Below are positions 24,306-34,266 of a stretch of DNA of 64,000 nt, piece after piece. Below the pieces are notes generated by a model, which saw only the letters and a list, made by a program, of their open reading frames with translations, did not search any database and had not been told where the DNA came from. Every line of letters starts with the position of its first letter. Position 1 is the first letter of the stretch. Both the position numbers and the translations under genes were made by a program. The stretch covers positions 2,180,507 to 2,244,506 of the forward strand of contig NW_006921539.1 of assembly GCF_000340215.1 (NCBI RefSeq), written 5' to 3'. The DNA comes from Pseudocercospora fijiensis CIRAD86 (Eukaryota; Ascomycota; Dothideomycetes; Mycosphaerellales; Mycosphaerellaceae).

Positions 24306-24492
24306 TATTACGGGTAAGCAACGCGTACGTAGATACTAGATATAAGACTTAATAGGTTCGATAAAGAGCTAAGTCTATCTACGTGAATCCGAATAGTTTT
24401 ATATAGTACGCTAAGCGCTAAGTAGTAGGTTAGAGTCGCGTAGGCCGAATGCCTAAGGCTAGTGCTTTCTACGTAGGGCGTAGCCCTTTATA
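24306..24492 (-). repeat. C2 3' LTR (187 bp)
   Basis: Plus-strand TATTACGGG...CCCTTTATA, matching 30857-31043. The minus-strand tract GGAAGGGGAGGAGGATAGGGG (complement of 24495-24515) beside it is a clear polypurine tract. Confidence 0.94.
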
Positions 24493-25830
24493 TTACCCCT
24501 ATCCTCCTCCCCTTCCTTAGCGGGGATAGAAAGCCCTCTATAGTTTCTATCGCTATTACTTTATCCGTTAGATCTATACCTATCTAAGCTTCCCTAGAGT
24601 AACGCGCTCGTAGTTTCCTCCTTTACGATCGGGGTTTCCGCTACTTTCTAGTCGGGGTTGCCGTACCTAGGGTTTTAACGACTGTAACTTTCTTCGCGAC
24701 TGCTAAACCGCGCTCTTTTACCTACTTACTGCCTTCTAAAACGCGCTATAACTGCGCTTTTAAACGCTTTACTTATAATCGCGCTTTCCTTTACTTTCGC
24801 GACCTTTACTTCGGCGTCGCTTTCTAGGAGTATTAATATTTCCCTCTTCTTCTTCTTCTTCTTCTTTTCTTTATATATACCTCTACTACTACTACTACTA
24901 CTACTACTAATACCGCAAGTCCCTCCCCTTCCTTCTTAGTTCCCTTCGTAAAATTAACTTATCCTAGATAGCTCGTCGAATTTACTACGTTAGTTGCTAT
25001 AACTCCGGCGAAGACTACGCCGACTAATCTGTAAGGTTCCTATCCGATTTGTCGCGGGGTCCGCTATCTTTTTTTAAGCCCGCTAGCTCGAGGGCTTACG
25101 CTAATTGCGCTCGTAAGAGGATTGCTTGCGCCCTACTATAAGTTATCGCGATTCCTATACCGAATCTCTCGCTAACTATTTAGTCCTTAAATAGCCTACG
25201 TAGCCTACGCTAGCTATACCCGCGCGACCCGCGCTAATATCGCCGAGAAGCACTCCGAGCTTCTTAAGGTTCTTAAGGTATAGAAAGCTCTTAAGTCTCT
25301 CTAGCCGTAGGGGTTGTTATCTAGGTAAGATTCCCTGTTTCCTACGATAAAACCCTCGCTAACCGTTTGTTTTAGCGCTATCGCTTCGGAGGTAACGAAC
25401 ACCGTCGCTAATGTCGTAGCTTAATAGACTTAGACGTAAGTTCCTCGCTACCCTTTAACTTTCTTTTACTAACCTCTCTTTCTAGTAGCGTTCCGACTGC
25501 CCTCTACCTCGGTAATAATCGTCTAGGTCCGCTAGAGGAGTAAAGGTTTCCGTAGGTTTTCTAGTAGGCTCTAGGTAGTTTCGGATATGTTATTATTATT
25601 TTTGTTATAGTCCTAAGGTAACCTTCTAATTTCGGGCGGAGACCCGATACTTACTTATAAATACCTAAATAAAATTCTTCTTAATTCTAAATTATGTTTC
25701 TCTTCTCTAGTGTTCTAGTAAACCTAAGTCTAATAAGTTAGTAAGAAAATCTAAACTCTAGAAGTTAGCAAAAGTCCCTAGAATCTATAAACCCGTTACT
25801 CCGCGGAAAAACTCTAGGTTGCCGCGTTAT
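24493..25830. other. C2 region between chromodomain and 3' LTR
   Basis: 1.3 kb, colinear with C1 5257-6815. No domain recognised. Contains the short (CTA)9 and a (CTT) run. Near 24560-24840 a minus-strand frame is fairly open with Lys/Arg/Glu-rich content, but it is not convincing as a gene. Confidence 0.5.
24883..24909. repeat. (CTA)9 microsatellite in C2
   Basis: Nine units at the position that holds 71 units in C1. Confidence 0.95.
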
Positions 25831-28800
25831 TTCTTCCGTTTTCCTCTCTTCTCCTAATCTCCTAGAGGCCCGTCGTTCTCCTCGATTTGTCTATATTTCG
25901 CTTCGAAGTCGTCTAGCGCGGAGGTATCCGCGATATAGTCTAGGGGTTCCTACGTAGGTTTATAGTACCCGCTCTATTTTACGAGTACTTCTCGCTCTCG
26001 GCCTCGCTTCTTTTTCCGGATATATAGGATTTCTTCGACCTACTACTCTTTATACGTCTCGAGTAAGATAGGGTCCGGCTAATCGTCGTCGGTTACCTAC
26101 CCTAGAAGGGGGTCCCGGCTCGTAAGTCTTAGAAGGTCGGTATAGAATACCGGGTAAATATTACTAGGTATCCCCGAGAGTTGTACTAAGATAGGCGATA
26201 ATACCTCTTCTACCGTATACTTAGCGTACTTCGAGTCGAGGCTCTTCTTTAGTCTATTAGTCTAGTAATTCCTTAGGTCGAGCTAAACCTTGTCTCCGAT
26301 ACGATATACCGGCGCTAGAGTTCTAGTCTTATTCGCGCTATCCTCTTATTTCTATACGGCTTCCGCTATTTATACTTAGTATAGATCTAAGATCTTCTTA
26401 ATCTTGCCTACGAACTCCTCCGCCCGTTTCGCCGTAGTTAGCCGTCTATCGATAGCTAGGTCCTCTTCTAACGTAACGGGGGAGGTAGATTCGTAACTAT
26501 AAGTCGCGAAGAAAGAGCTTATTCCTAACCCCGCTTAGTATCTCCCGTTAAACGCTAGTTATACCGTAGGAAGCTATTAGTTCTAATCGGACTATATCTA
26601 GTTAATATAGTTCCGTAGGTAAGCTTATATATTTTAGTTTGCGCGCTCCGGACCCCCGTCGGTTTATAGGTAGTAGGCGGAGCTTAACCTCTACTTTACG
26701 CCGAGTAGTCGATATATCTCCCTCTAGAAAGTGCTTATCTAATTCGTACCTCTATCGCTAGTAATAGTACGAGGTAGTCTATAATACCTAACCTAGTATT
26801 TTAGAAACAAAACCGCGTATTCCTCTGCTTTTATAGAGAGAGTACCGATAAAGGCGATCTATTTACTAAGGCGGTCTTTAATTACCTATAGATACCGGTT
26901 CCTATCTAACTCCTATAGGTTAGTTATAAAGTCTATCGAGATTTCCTAGAAGAAACGGTCGGGTACCGGTAGTAGTTTTAGGAGGCCGTATTTGTATTCC
27001 CTCTATACCTTATTGCGTCTATAATAGTTGCAGTTCCGTAGGAATTGCCGTACCTACTTCGACTATAGCGGCTAGTAAAAGTCGCGACCTAGTATAGAAG
27101 TAGTAGAATCCCGGCTAGGGTAGTCGTAGAGCGGCGAGTCGTAGATCGACTAGATAATCTTCGTACGTAGTATATCCTACTATAGTTCCTCGGCCCCTAT
27201 ATCTTTATATTTAGTTTCTGTCGTCGCTAGGGCTCCTAGAACCTAGAGCTTGCTACGGTAGCGAAGGAACCCCTTAGGGTCTATTATATAATCCCCGATC
27301 TAAATTTTTGCTTTAATTTCCGGTTGTAATATTCTATATCCCTTACGGACTTTCTATACTACCGTCTAGTATACCGTATCTTTCTCGACAATACTCTTCT
27401 ATATATCGTTTATCTCTAGGTCCTAGAATAGTTTAGCGCTTTCTAGCGAAGGCTACGCGGGCTCCGTTTTGTTCGCAAGTAGGGATAACGGGCTCGCCTT
27501 TATTATACGCGGGAAGCTACGGATAGTAGTACTAGAAATCTAGACGTTTTCCGGCTAGTTTAGAGAGAGGTCCGGCTCTAAGAATCTCCGGAACCTCGAA
27601 AGCTTATCGTCTTAGCCTAACGTATCTTGTTCTCTCCTCGATAAGGTATCTAGTAGGATAGCTTCGATTCCCGGCCGGTAGACTAGGGTAAACTAGTACT
27701 TCGCTAGTTCTTCCTACTATCGGATCTGTCTTTCGGATAGCTAGCGCTTTACTATAAAGTATTCTAGGTTCTTATAGTCCGTCTAAATTGTAAAGGGGCT
27801 ATATAATTTTAGCTCGGAGTCCTAAAACTTAATACTAGATACGACTGCGAGTATTTCCTTATCGTAGATATCGTAATTAATCTCCGCTTTGTTTAGTTTC
27901 TTTAAAAAGAAGCCTACCGGTCGGCGGATTCCCGCCTTTTCTTAGATAAGGGCGCCCCTAATCGCGAACCCGCTATAATCCGTCTTAAGGAAGGTAGGAA
28001 GGGACGGGTCCTACTAGGTAAGTACCGGGGCGCGGTAGAATTTGTCCTTTAGCGTTTCGAACGCTTTGTCCTATTCTTCTCCCTAGGAGAACGGGGTTCC
28101 CTTACTAGTAAGCGCGGTTAATAGTACGGAGATCTTAGAATAGTTCGGTACGAATATACGGTAGTAGTTCGTAAATTCTAAGAAACGACGAACTTCCTTT
28201 TAGGTCTTAAGTACTACCTATTTTTATACGGCTTCTACCTTTTCGGGATCGGCTAATACTCCTCCTCCGTCGGCGTAGACGATAAATCCTAGGTACTTAA
28301 TCTTTTTCTAGGCGAATTCGCTCTTTTTAATATCGAGGTAAAAGCCTCCGTCCTAAAGCTTCTTAAGAACCGCCCTTATCTTACGGAAATAGTCTTCCCT
28401 CGACCCGCTCGAGTAGATAACTACGTCGTCTATATACGCTAACGCGAAGTCGTCTAGATACTCCCGTAGGAGAGTGTTAATATACCGTTAAAACGTAGCC
28501 GGAGCTCCGGACAAACCGAACGGATATACTAGCTACTCGAACGAGCCTAGCCTAGTATAGAAGGCCGTTTTATACTCGTATCCTTTTGCTATCCTTATCT
28601 TATAAAAGGCTAAGACTACGTCGACCTTAGTTAACTATCGGGCTTCCGTTAGGTTCCTTATAGTGTCCGGGATTAGTAGGAGGGGGTATCGGTCTTGCTT
28701 CGTAAGGGTATTAAGCGCCCTATAGTCGTAGTAGAACCGTAGTCCTTCCCCGGATTTCTTAACGAACAGTATAGGCGCCGCCGCTTCGGAGTTCGTAGGT

Positions 28801-29690
28801 CTTATAAATCCCTTCTTTAGGAGCTCGTCTAGCGACTTCCGTAAGACTAAGAGTTCTTATTTCGATATACTATAGAGCGGGCCCTAAGGGAGTTAAGGCT
28901 AGGATCCGTCTAGTTCCTCCTAGAGTTCTATCGTATAGTCGATACTAGGACGATAAGGCGCTAGCTTATCGGCTTCCCTCTAATAAAATAGCGCGGCTAT
29001 ATCGCGAACCTCCGGGGGCAATTTCTTCTTTAGCTCCTCGATCGTCGGGTATTTCTTCGTCTTTAGGGCCTTTTTAATATCCTCGGCAATTATCGCGGTA
29101 AGTAGGCTTCTTACGGCGTTAATCGTAGCGATATTCCCGTTCGTATCGACCTCGCGGTAATAGCGCCTTTCTTTAATTTAATACCGAGCCCTCCCGTAGT
29201 AGTACTGTCGTTTCTTAGGCGCGGTTCTAACCTTATTATATACCTTCTATAGATTCCCTAGGATAAGGGGGAAAGCTAATCCCGGTACGACGTAAGCGTA
29301 TACCGTTTGTTAGAATCCGTTAATTTCTATCTAGAAGGCGACGACTCCTATAATTTTCGCGTCTTATATCGTAAACGACGCTCCTTTTACTTCTCGGGAC
29401 TTACGGCTAATATAGCTAAGTCCGAGGCCTTTAGCTAGGCCTATATTAATTGTAGCGTAATACTAGTATCCTTCGTCGATAAGAGTAGAAGTTCCGACGT
29501 TATTTTCGAGGACTATATCGGTATATATAAGATTCCCGTTTATATCCTTTTTAACTTCTTCCTATTTCTTTACCTATACTCTATCTATTCCCGACTCCTA
29601 ACTACGAGCGAGAGTTACTCTTTTCCTAAGTCGGAACTACTTAAGTCCGACTATTCTTCCGTATCTTCTAGAATAGGTTATACGGAGGCG
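25831..29690 (-). pseudogene. C2 pol: protease, RT, RNase H, integrase, chromodomain
   Basis: Reading leftward. Protease: TLIDEGYQYYATINIGLAKG (about 29440-29500) and LILGNL (about 29260). [21 protein letters not shown] (about 28720-28780), LTKVDVVLAFYKIRIAKGYE (about 28580-28640), and the catalytic AYIDDVVIYSS with both Asp intact (about 28410-28441). RNase H: SPFTI*TDYKNLEYF (about 27750-27795) and the tether DTLSRRE. Integrase core: EISIDFITNL (about 26920). The chromodomain is VEEIL..., K*SGYYKPT*EPLDYI (about 25870-26040), with two cage Trp codons now TAG. It ends near 25830. The protein looks the least scrambled in the window: frames hold over long stretches, and the stops are mostly TAG. 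Confidence 0.9.
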
Positions 29691-30840
29691 ATACTAATTT
29701 TAGTAGGCTAAGCTAGTAAGGCGTACGGGCAGTCTCGAATGCGGTATCTGCTCGCTCTATAGCGGAAGTAGAGTCTTTTCTCTTTACGCTTCTCTCTTTC
29801 TATAGAGTCGACCTATTTAGCCCTAGGTTTCCCTACCGTCGATTATTAGGCTCTACGGTTCTTTCTATAGGAAGCGTTAGTTTAAGCGGGGTTTATAACT
29901 ACGTCTCTATTAGAGTCGACCTTCGGGTTCGGCGCGGGGGCCGTATAGAGGGGGATAACGACCGTAGGACTCGCGGCTTCTTTCTTCCTTTCTTACTAGC
30001 GTTTCGTAGCCTATTTAAACTAATCTATCGATTCGAGGTTCGTTATAATCCGTTCGACCTCCTCCGTATAGAGGTAGTAATCCTTAATCTTTAGTACGGC
30101 GGTAGTATAGGTCTTAGCCGCGTTCGAGAAGGTGTTCTTTAAATATCTAATTTTCGTATCGTCGGTCTAATAGTCTCCGCCTACGCTTAGTAAGAGGCCG
30201 TCGAATTCTAGCTAGTAGTCGTACTAAGGTTATCTCTAGAAGTACCTTAGAGATTAGAGTTGCTCTAGCGCCTTCGTAGCTTCGTTACTATCTACGAAGA
30301 CGTCCTCGAGTTACTAGAAGAAAGCTTCGGGGTCCTTTCCTTTTATAGGGCTTCCTCTTTCTTAGAAGTAGCGCATCCTAGCGCGTTCCTTTACCGGTAG
30401 GGTATCGTATACGGTATCCTAGTAGTAATCTTCGGAGAGCTTTAGTTTTAGCCTAGAACGAACTCGGTACGAACTTCTTAATCGTAGTAGATAGTCCCGG
30501 AACGACTCGGCTTTCCTATCCTACGATAGTAGTTTCTACTTATAGGACGCCGTTACGTTTTAGCCGGTAGCCGAGAGAGTTTCTAGTAGTCCCTTTAGGA
30601 TCTCGTTCGTAGACTAGTCTCGTACTAAACCGGTTTCGGGAGGCCCGGGCTAGCGAGACGCTTCTACGTATTAGAGCGCGGAGCGAGTAGCTTATAGCTA
30701 GGCTTCTATCGTCTACTATCTAGTATAGAGATTCTCGAAGGTACGATAAATCTCGTCCCTAGTTATCTCTAGTACGGTAGGGGTAGCGTTCCTCTAGCTA
30801 TCTTACTCGGGTTCCTAATAAACCTTAGCGTTTCCTATAT
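29691..30840 (-). pseudogene. C2 gag
   Basis: Particle protein upstream of pol. The zinc knuckle lies at about 29710-29770 (minus strand): LYFRYRASRYRIRDCPYA, which fits C-x2-C-x4-H-x4-C if three Tyr stand for two Cys and one His, as RIP would produce. The region to its right (about 30000-30800) reads as a charged, helical capsid-like protein with TAG interruptions. The start is not identifiable. Confidence 0.72.
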
Positions 30841-30845
30841 TAAAG

Positions 30846-30855
30846 ATCGAACCTA
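30846..30855 (-). other. C2 primer-binding site, self-priming type
   Basis: On the minus strand TAGGTTCGAT lies one base beyond the 5' LTR. It is the exact complement of a 10 nt LTR segment (30904-30913), about 57 nt before the LTR end. This is the same geometry as in family A, consistent with Tf1-like self-priming. Confidence 0.6.
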
Positions 30856-30856
30856 A

Positions 30857-31043
30857 TGTTACGGGTAAGCAACGCGTACGTAGATACTAGATATAAGACT
30901 TAATAGGTTCGATAAAGAGCTAAGTCTATCTACGTAAATCCGAATAGTTTTGTATAGTGCGCTAAGCGCTAAGTAGTAGGTTAGAGTCGCGTAGGCCGAA
31001 TGCCTAAGGCTAGCGCTTTCTACCTAGGGCGTAGCCCTTTATA
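30857..31043 (-). repeat. C2 5' LTR (187 bp)
   Basis: Plus-strand TGTTACGGG...CCCTTTATA. One terminal TG survives unmutated. Followed by CTAAG. Confidence 0.94.
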
Positions 31044-31685
31044 CTAAGCAAGGTTAGCAAGCTTACTAATAAGCACCTTACTAACGACGACCTCGATTAT
31101 ATATTCGATAGTTAGCCTAACGAAGGCGAGGCAGCTTAGTAGATCCTTAACCCTCTAAAGGAATACGAAGTCTCTATTTAGATACTATACCTTCTATATA
31201 GTAATCTAAAGGCTAAGAGCGACCGTATATCGATCGACCTAGGCTACTCTCGCGTTATCGATAGCACTAAGATTAAAGGCTACGACAACTTAACTGTCTC
31301 TAAGGTTGCTAAGGCGCACCGCAATCTAACCGCTCTTCTAGGTTCGAACACCTTCGTACTATTCGCCTTCCCTACCGCTATCTTAGTCGAAGGCCTTAGT
31401 TACATTTCCGATGCCCTAGTCGGTAGGATTCCTTAGTTAAGTTACGTTGTTTAGAACGAAGTTAAATAAACCCTCTAGTTTAGTAAGGAGGAGCTTAGGG
31501 AATATCTACTTAAGTAGGAGAACGCTACGTAGGATAAGGCTACTAACCTCCTCGTTAATTAGGCTTACTACGAGGCCGAGTACTTCGGTACTAATAGCTT
31601 TAATACCTACGGAGGAGTTTAGGAGAATCGACTAGCTAATAAGGTTATTGCTAGTAAGGATTACGGTATATTAAAGCAATAGTAA
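31044..31685 (+). pseudogene. B third ORF, second part (unknown protein)
   Basis: This continues the frame of 22201-24305 across C2 (codon AGC split between 24304-24305 and 31049). The frame is unbroken except for TAG/TAA. It includes SIDLGYSRVIDSTKIKGYDN (about 31220-31280) and a hydrophobic stretch NTFVLFAFPTAILVEGLSYI (about 31350-31410), too short and isolated to call a membrane anchor. It ends at TAG/TAA 31680-31685. Total length with the first part is about 900 codons. No known family recognised. Confidence 0.62.
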
Positions 31686-31743
31686 GGCGTAGTAGATTAG
31701 TTGCTTAGGAAGTTGTTTTTGTATATTAATAGAATCTAGGAAC

Positions 31744-31766
31744 AATGCTACCCCGGGGGTATTATT
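31744..31766. repeat. CCCCGGGG palindrome after B third ORF
   Basis: AATGCTACCCCGGGGGTATTATT, intact centre, about 60 bp beyond the end of the third ORF. Confidence 0.85.
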
Positions 31767-31867
31767 ACGGAGTCTCTAAAAAATAGCCTTAGCTTAGATG
31801 CCTAAGGGTACTATATAACTGTTTGTTTTAAGCGCGCGTTATAATACGTGTCTAGTTAGATACGAAT

Positions 31868-31878
31868 AAAGGGAGGGA
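31868..31878 (+). other. B polypurine tract
   Basis: AAAGGGAGGGA immediately before the 3' LTR, the expected start of plus-strand DNA synthesis. Confidence 0.8.
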
Positions 31879-32157
31879 TATTAGCTAGTAACCGGCCCTA
31901 TACCTATAGGCTAAGTTTAAGCCTATATAAGAGGCCTCCTTCGGCATAGTAGGTAGATTATTAACCTCGTATAGTACATTGTTTATATTACACTTCTATA
32001 ATGCCTATATTATAGGGCTCTAATTATTAGCCTAAGCGACTGCCTTGTTATCCTATTATACTAAACGTAGCTGCCTATATTGCTATAGGTTATATTACCC
32101 TCGGTTGCCTATACTATTGCTACTAGTAGTAGTAGTAGTATTAGTTTCCGTCCTTTA
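31879..32157 (+). repeat. B 3' LTR (279 bp)
   Basis: Same length as 13301-13579 and nearly the same sequence, including the TATA box. Followed by the CTAG duplication and then family A sequence resuming the pol of A2. Confidence 0.93.
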
Positions 32158-32820
32158 CTAGGAAAGAGGACATTAAGTATATTAATGTTAGCGAGTACCC
32201 TAACGATATTAGGGTCCTATTTATTAGCAACCTAACGCTAGCCTCCGCCTTAGCTAACCCGACTACCGACCTACTCGGTAGAGATAACGATAAACTAGTG
32301 CCCCCTAATAGTATAGACCCTAAACAGCTTGCTCGTATACTATAGCCTGTTCGAGAGACCTGTATTAATATATTTATCTACTACCTAGTATCGACATTGC
32401 CTATATTTAAAGAGACGGATTATAAGATTAATAGTATAGAGGGCAAGGAGGTCCCCTTTAGGCTACTCTATAACCTTAGTAAGCGTAAACTCGCTATATT
32501 GCGTAAATACCTAGATAAGAACCTAGCTAATAGTCGAATTTAGTATAGTAATAGCCCTACTAGTATACCTATCCTATTCGTACTAAAGAAGGATAGTAGC
32601 CTACGCCTATATATCGATTATCGTAGACTTAATGCTATTACTATTAAAGACCGCTGCCTACTTCCGCTTATTAATAAGACCCTCGATCGCCTTTCTAGTA
32701 CTTACTACTATACTATATTAGACATTAAGGACGCCTATTACCGTATCTATATTCGTAAGGGCGACGAATAGAAGACGGCCTTCCGCACTCGCTATAGCTA
32801 TTTTAAGTACTTAGTTATAC
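32158..32820 (+). pseudogene. A2 pol segment: linker and N-terminal RT
   Basis: A2 pol resumes after B. It covers the protease-RT linker, then RT with [18 protein letters not shown] (about 32448-32505), [20 protein letters not shown] (about 32560-32620) and the first catalytic strand [13 protein letters not shown] (about 32705-32745). It is cut at FKYLVILF by A4 (TATTT duplication 32821-32825) and resumes at 39951. Confidence 0.86.
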
Positions 32821-32825
32821 TATTT

Positions 32826-33022
32826 TGTAAGAAGGGTTATATTAGTAGGTAGATAGGGTAGTAGTAGGTATAGGTAGTATTCGATAAGGATCTAGGAGGA
32901 GAGGGAGGAAGGTAGGAGAGTTAGCCTATTACTAAGCGCTAAGCCCTACCTAAGGCACTAAGACCCTAGCTTTACTCGGTCTAGTTACATACTAATTACG
33001 TATAGCCTCTTTAGCCCTAATA
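32826..33022 (-). repeat. A4 3' LTR (197 bp)
   Basis: Plus-strand TGTAAGAAGGG...CCCTAATA; the TG end is intact. Beside it lies the complement of a purine tract (33023-33040, CGCTTCCCTTTTAAAG). Confidence 0.95.
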
Positions 33023-34266
33023 TACGCTTCCCTTTTAAAGGCCGCGCCCTCGTAGCCTATCTATATTCTAATCTCGACCTTTATTACTACTAAATTAGCA
33101 AATCTAATAAGCTGCTTAGCCGCGCTAAATTAAACGCTTAACTACCTAATTATGTAACTATATCAAACCTTACCTCTAATATAACACAATGTTTAACTCT
33201 AACTACGCTATCCTTGTATATAATAAAGTAATATATAATTACGAGAATTGAGGACTATCGACTAATTATAATACGAGCGCGTCTTCTCTACTGTAATAGG
33301 TAGGCGTACGAGGTATTATAGCACTGCCTCCGTTCTAAGTAATGTCGTACGAGTTCTTTACGTCTACTCTAAAAGACCTAGAAATGTCCGCTCCGAGGGA
33401 TTGTTCTTATTATTACAAGGGCTATTATTATTCGTAGTTTCGCTAGCCCTAATTAGTTAGGTTTAGTAGCCTTTAAATGTTAATCTTATCTTATTTTTTT
33501 AAAAAACATAGCTCGTCTAGTTTCTATAGGTAAAGGCTATTATAAGTGCAATAGTTAAGGTTCGCCTCGCTTAAAGGATCGGAAAGATCGAGGAGTAACC
33601 TATTGTCCGTAAGATCGACCTTAGCTAGCTTAGCTCTATAGTTTTTGCCCTTAGTTAGTCTATTAATCTAATCTTTTAAGCGGCTCTTAGTGTTTTGACT
33701 TAGCCTTAAAGTTTTAATTAAACCTTTAATATAGCTATTCTTTTAACTTAATTAGTGTAGTATACTCCGGCCTTAGGCCGTAGTACAGGTAAGGTTATCT
33801 TCGTAGGTATAGCGATAATAGTAGGTAATGTTAGTAATAGCGGCGCTAGCCGTCTTAGCGCCGACTTTACCTTGCCTCCAATTTCCTTTTTTAACTAATA
33901 ATAACTCGGTAACACCGTTACTAACATAGCCGTATCTTTCCTTCTTTAAGTAGTAATATACTCCGCAATACTGTTACTAATATAGCCGCGCCGGCCGCGC
34001 CGTCCTTTAGCACAATCGCGACGTCGTTATTGTTATTATTATTACTGTTTACGCGTACGCGCTATCTCCGCCGACCGCCTAGGCTTTAGGGCCTCGATAG
34101 AGTAAAGGAATAAGAGGGGGCGTTAAGAGAAGGGTCTTATAGGGTGCGCTAGTAAAGAGGTAGATTCCCCGGTAGTATAGTCTTATTATCCCTTATTGCT
34201 AACAATTGCTTGCCTCTAATTAGTTAGCTAATAGCACCCTAGGGGTAGCATTGTTCCTAAGCGACA
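33023..34266. other. A4 3' noncoding region
   Basis: 1.24 kb with no gene recognised. It contains GCCGCGCCGGCCGCGCCG (33984-34001), a two-copy unit with CAATACTGTTACTAATATAGCC (near 33907 and 33968) and the palindrome. It is well conserved in layout among all six copies. Confidence 0.7.
34229..34253. repeat. CCCCGGGG-type palindrome, A4 copy
   Basis: TAATAGCACCCTAGGGGTAGCATTG, 14 bp from the pol stop (minus strand). Confidence 0.84.

Larger units (their letters stand above)
24306..31043 (-). mobile_element. Family C chromovirus copy C2, complete
   Basis: Full length, 6738 bp, uninterrupted. The 187 bp LTRs are flanked by a perfect 5 bp duplication CTAAG (24301-24305, 31044-31048) inside the third ORF of B. 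Minus-strand order: 5' LTR, primer site, gag with zinc knuckle, protease, RT, RNase H, integrase, chromodomain, 1.3 kb tail, polypurine tract, 3' LTR. It is the innermost insertion of the main stack, hence the last to arrive there. The catalytic YIDD is intact, but RIP stops abound. Confidence 0.95.
13301..32157 (+). mobile_element. Family B long Gypsy retrotransposon with third ORF
   Basis: LTRs of 279 bp at 13301-13579 and 31879-32157 are flanked by the 4 bp duplication CTAG (13297-13300, 32158-32161). C2 and its duplication interrupt it (24306-31048); the net length is about 12.1 kb, large for a Gypsy element. Order: LTR, tRNA-type primer site, leader, gag-protease, pol (RT, RNase H, integrase), spacer, an extra ORF of about 900 codons, polypurine tract, LTR. 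It carries five of the window's eleven CCCCGGGG palindromes. No chromodomain was seen. Only one copy is in the window. Confidence 0.92.

Noticed and set aside
31447..31635. Open frame on the plus strand near the end of element B
   Set aside because: It is one base out of phase with the third ORF of B, which spans the same bases and is continuous over 2.7 kb.
22201..31685. Third ORF of B as a retroviral-type envelope
   Set aside because: No signal peptide, no cleavage site and no convincing membrane segment; only one isolated hydrophobic stretch near 31350-31410.
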